NCBI GenBank assembly: GCA_964624765.1
Contig: CAZUZO010000095.1
Span: 1-13,752 of the forward strand
Direction: 5' to 3'
Length of the DNA stretch: 13,752 nt
From: JAGTVB01 sp964624765
GTDB lineage: Bacteria > Pseudomonadota > Gammaproteobacteria > HK1
Under the pieces are notes generated by a model. The model was not told the DNA's origin, did not search any database, and saw nothing but the letters and a program-made list of their open reading frames with translations. The translations under genes and the position numbers were made by a program. Below, one piece after another: positions 13,635-13,752 of this stretch (position 1 is its first letter; the number at the start of each line of letters is the position of its first letter).

Positions 13635-13752
13635 AGAAGCTGTTTTAAAAACTACTGCGCTTGCCATAGCTGCGTTGCGCAGCGGCTCGCCGTCCTCACG
13701 CCTTGGCGGCGTAACCTTTCGCCCAGGGTGGTCGGCAGGGACAGCAGGGCCT
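13635..13752. repeat. Repeat element upstream of the large-subunit gene (continues past the window)
   Basis: AGAAGCTGTTTTAAAAA (13635-13651) repeats the terminus at 11715-11731 in the same orientation; with the four preceding bases 20 of 21 match. ATAGCTGCGTTG (13666-13677) is the complement of CAACGCAGCTAT in the MITE-like copy at 3039-3050, and in both cases a T-run follows at a similar distance. The far end is not in the window. Confidence 0.6.

Noticed and set aside
13031..13636. 201-codon plus-strand open frame near the window end
   Set aside because: Antisense to the N-terminal third of the hydrogenase large subunit, which is highly conserved in the other direction.

Overview
The window is GC-rich bacterial chromosome, most likely from a gammaproteobacterium, with the purple-sulfur/Chromatiales group a reasonable guess. 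This rests on an OprI/Lpp-like lipoprotein, a RatA/Coq10-type protein, malonyl-CoA decarboxylase, a group 1 [NiFe]-hydrogenase with a hyp operon, and intergenic repeats of a style common in that group. I cannot name the species.

Layout. (1) Bases 1-2559 form a cell-envelope block: a YkuD L,D-transpeptidase, an alanine-rich Lpp-like lipoprotein ending in lysine, and on the other strand a second, LysM-containing ErfK/YbiS-type L,D-transpeptidase. Together they could attach an outer-membrane lipoprotein to peptidoglycan. (2) Bases 2560-6643 hold a two-CBS-domain protein, malonyl-CoA decarboxylase and a RatA/Coq10-like START protein, separated by long repeat-bearing gaps. (3) Bases 6644-7924 encode a 426-residue protein with a C-terminal pRiA4b ORF-3-like domain and an unrecognised N-terminal half. 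(4) Bases 7943-13600, minus strand, hold the [NiFe]-hydrogenase large subunit followed by hypA, hypB, hypC, hypD and hypE, tightly packed from hypA onward. These accessory proteins deliver nickel and build the Fe(CN)2CO group of the large subunit. The small subunit, the maturation protease and hypF are not in the window.

The most unusual content is non-coding. A MITE-like element of about 150-165 bp with roughly 21-bp terminal inverted repeats occurs as two full copies, one copy cut by the window edge and one half copy, all in the same orientation. Three of them end 36-71 bp before a plus-strand start codon, and one carries a six-unit GATA microsatellite. A second family with different ends (AGAAGCTGTTTTAAAAA) sits on both sides of the hydrogenase large-subunit gene and shares internal sequence with the first, so the two look like relatives. 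A third element, with nearly perfect 26-bp arms, lies between the RatA-like and malonyl-CoA decarboxylase genes. No complete insertion sequence, CRISPR array, rRNA or tRNA was seen. I did not find a clearly new multi-gene system; the repeat superfamily and the lipoprotein/transpeptidase cluster are the best leads.
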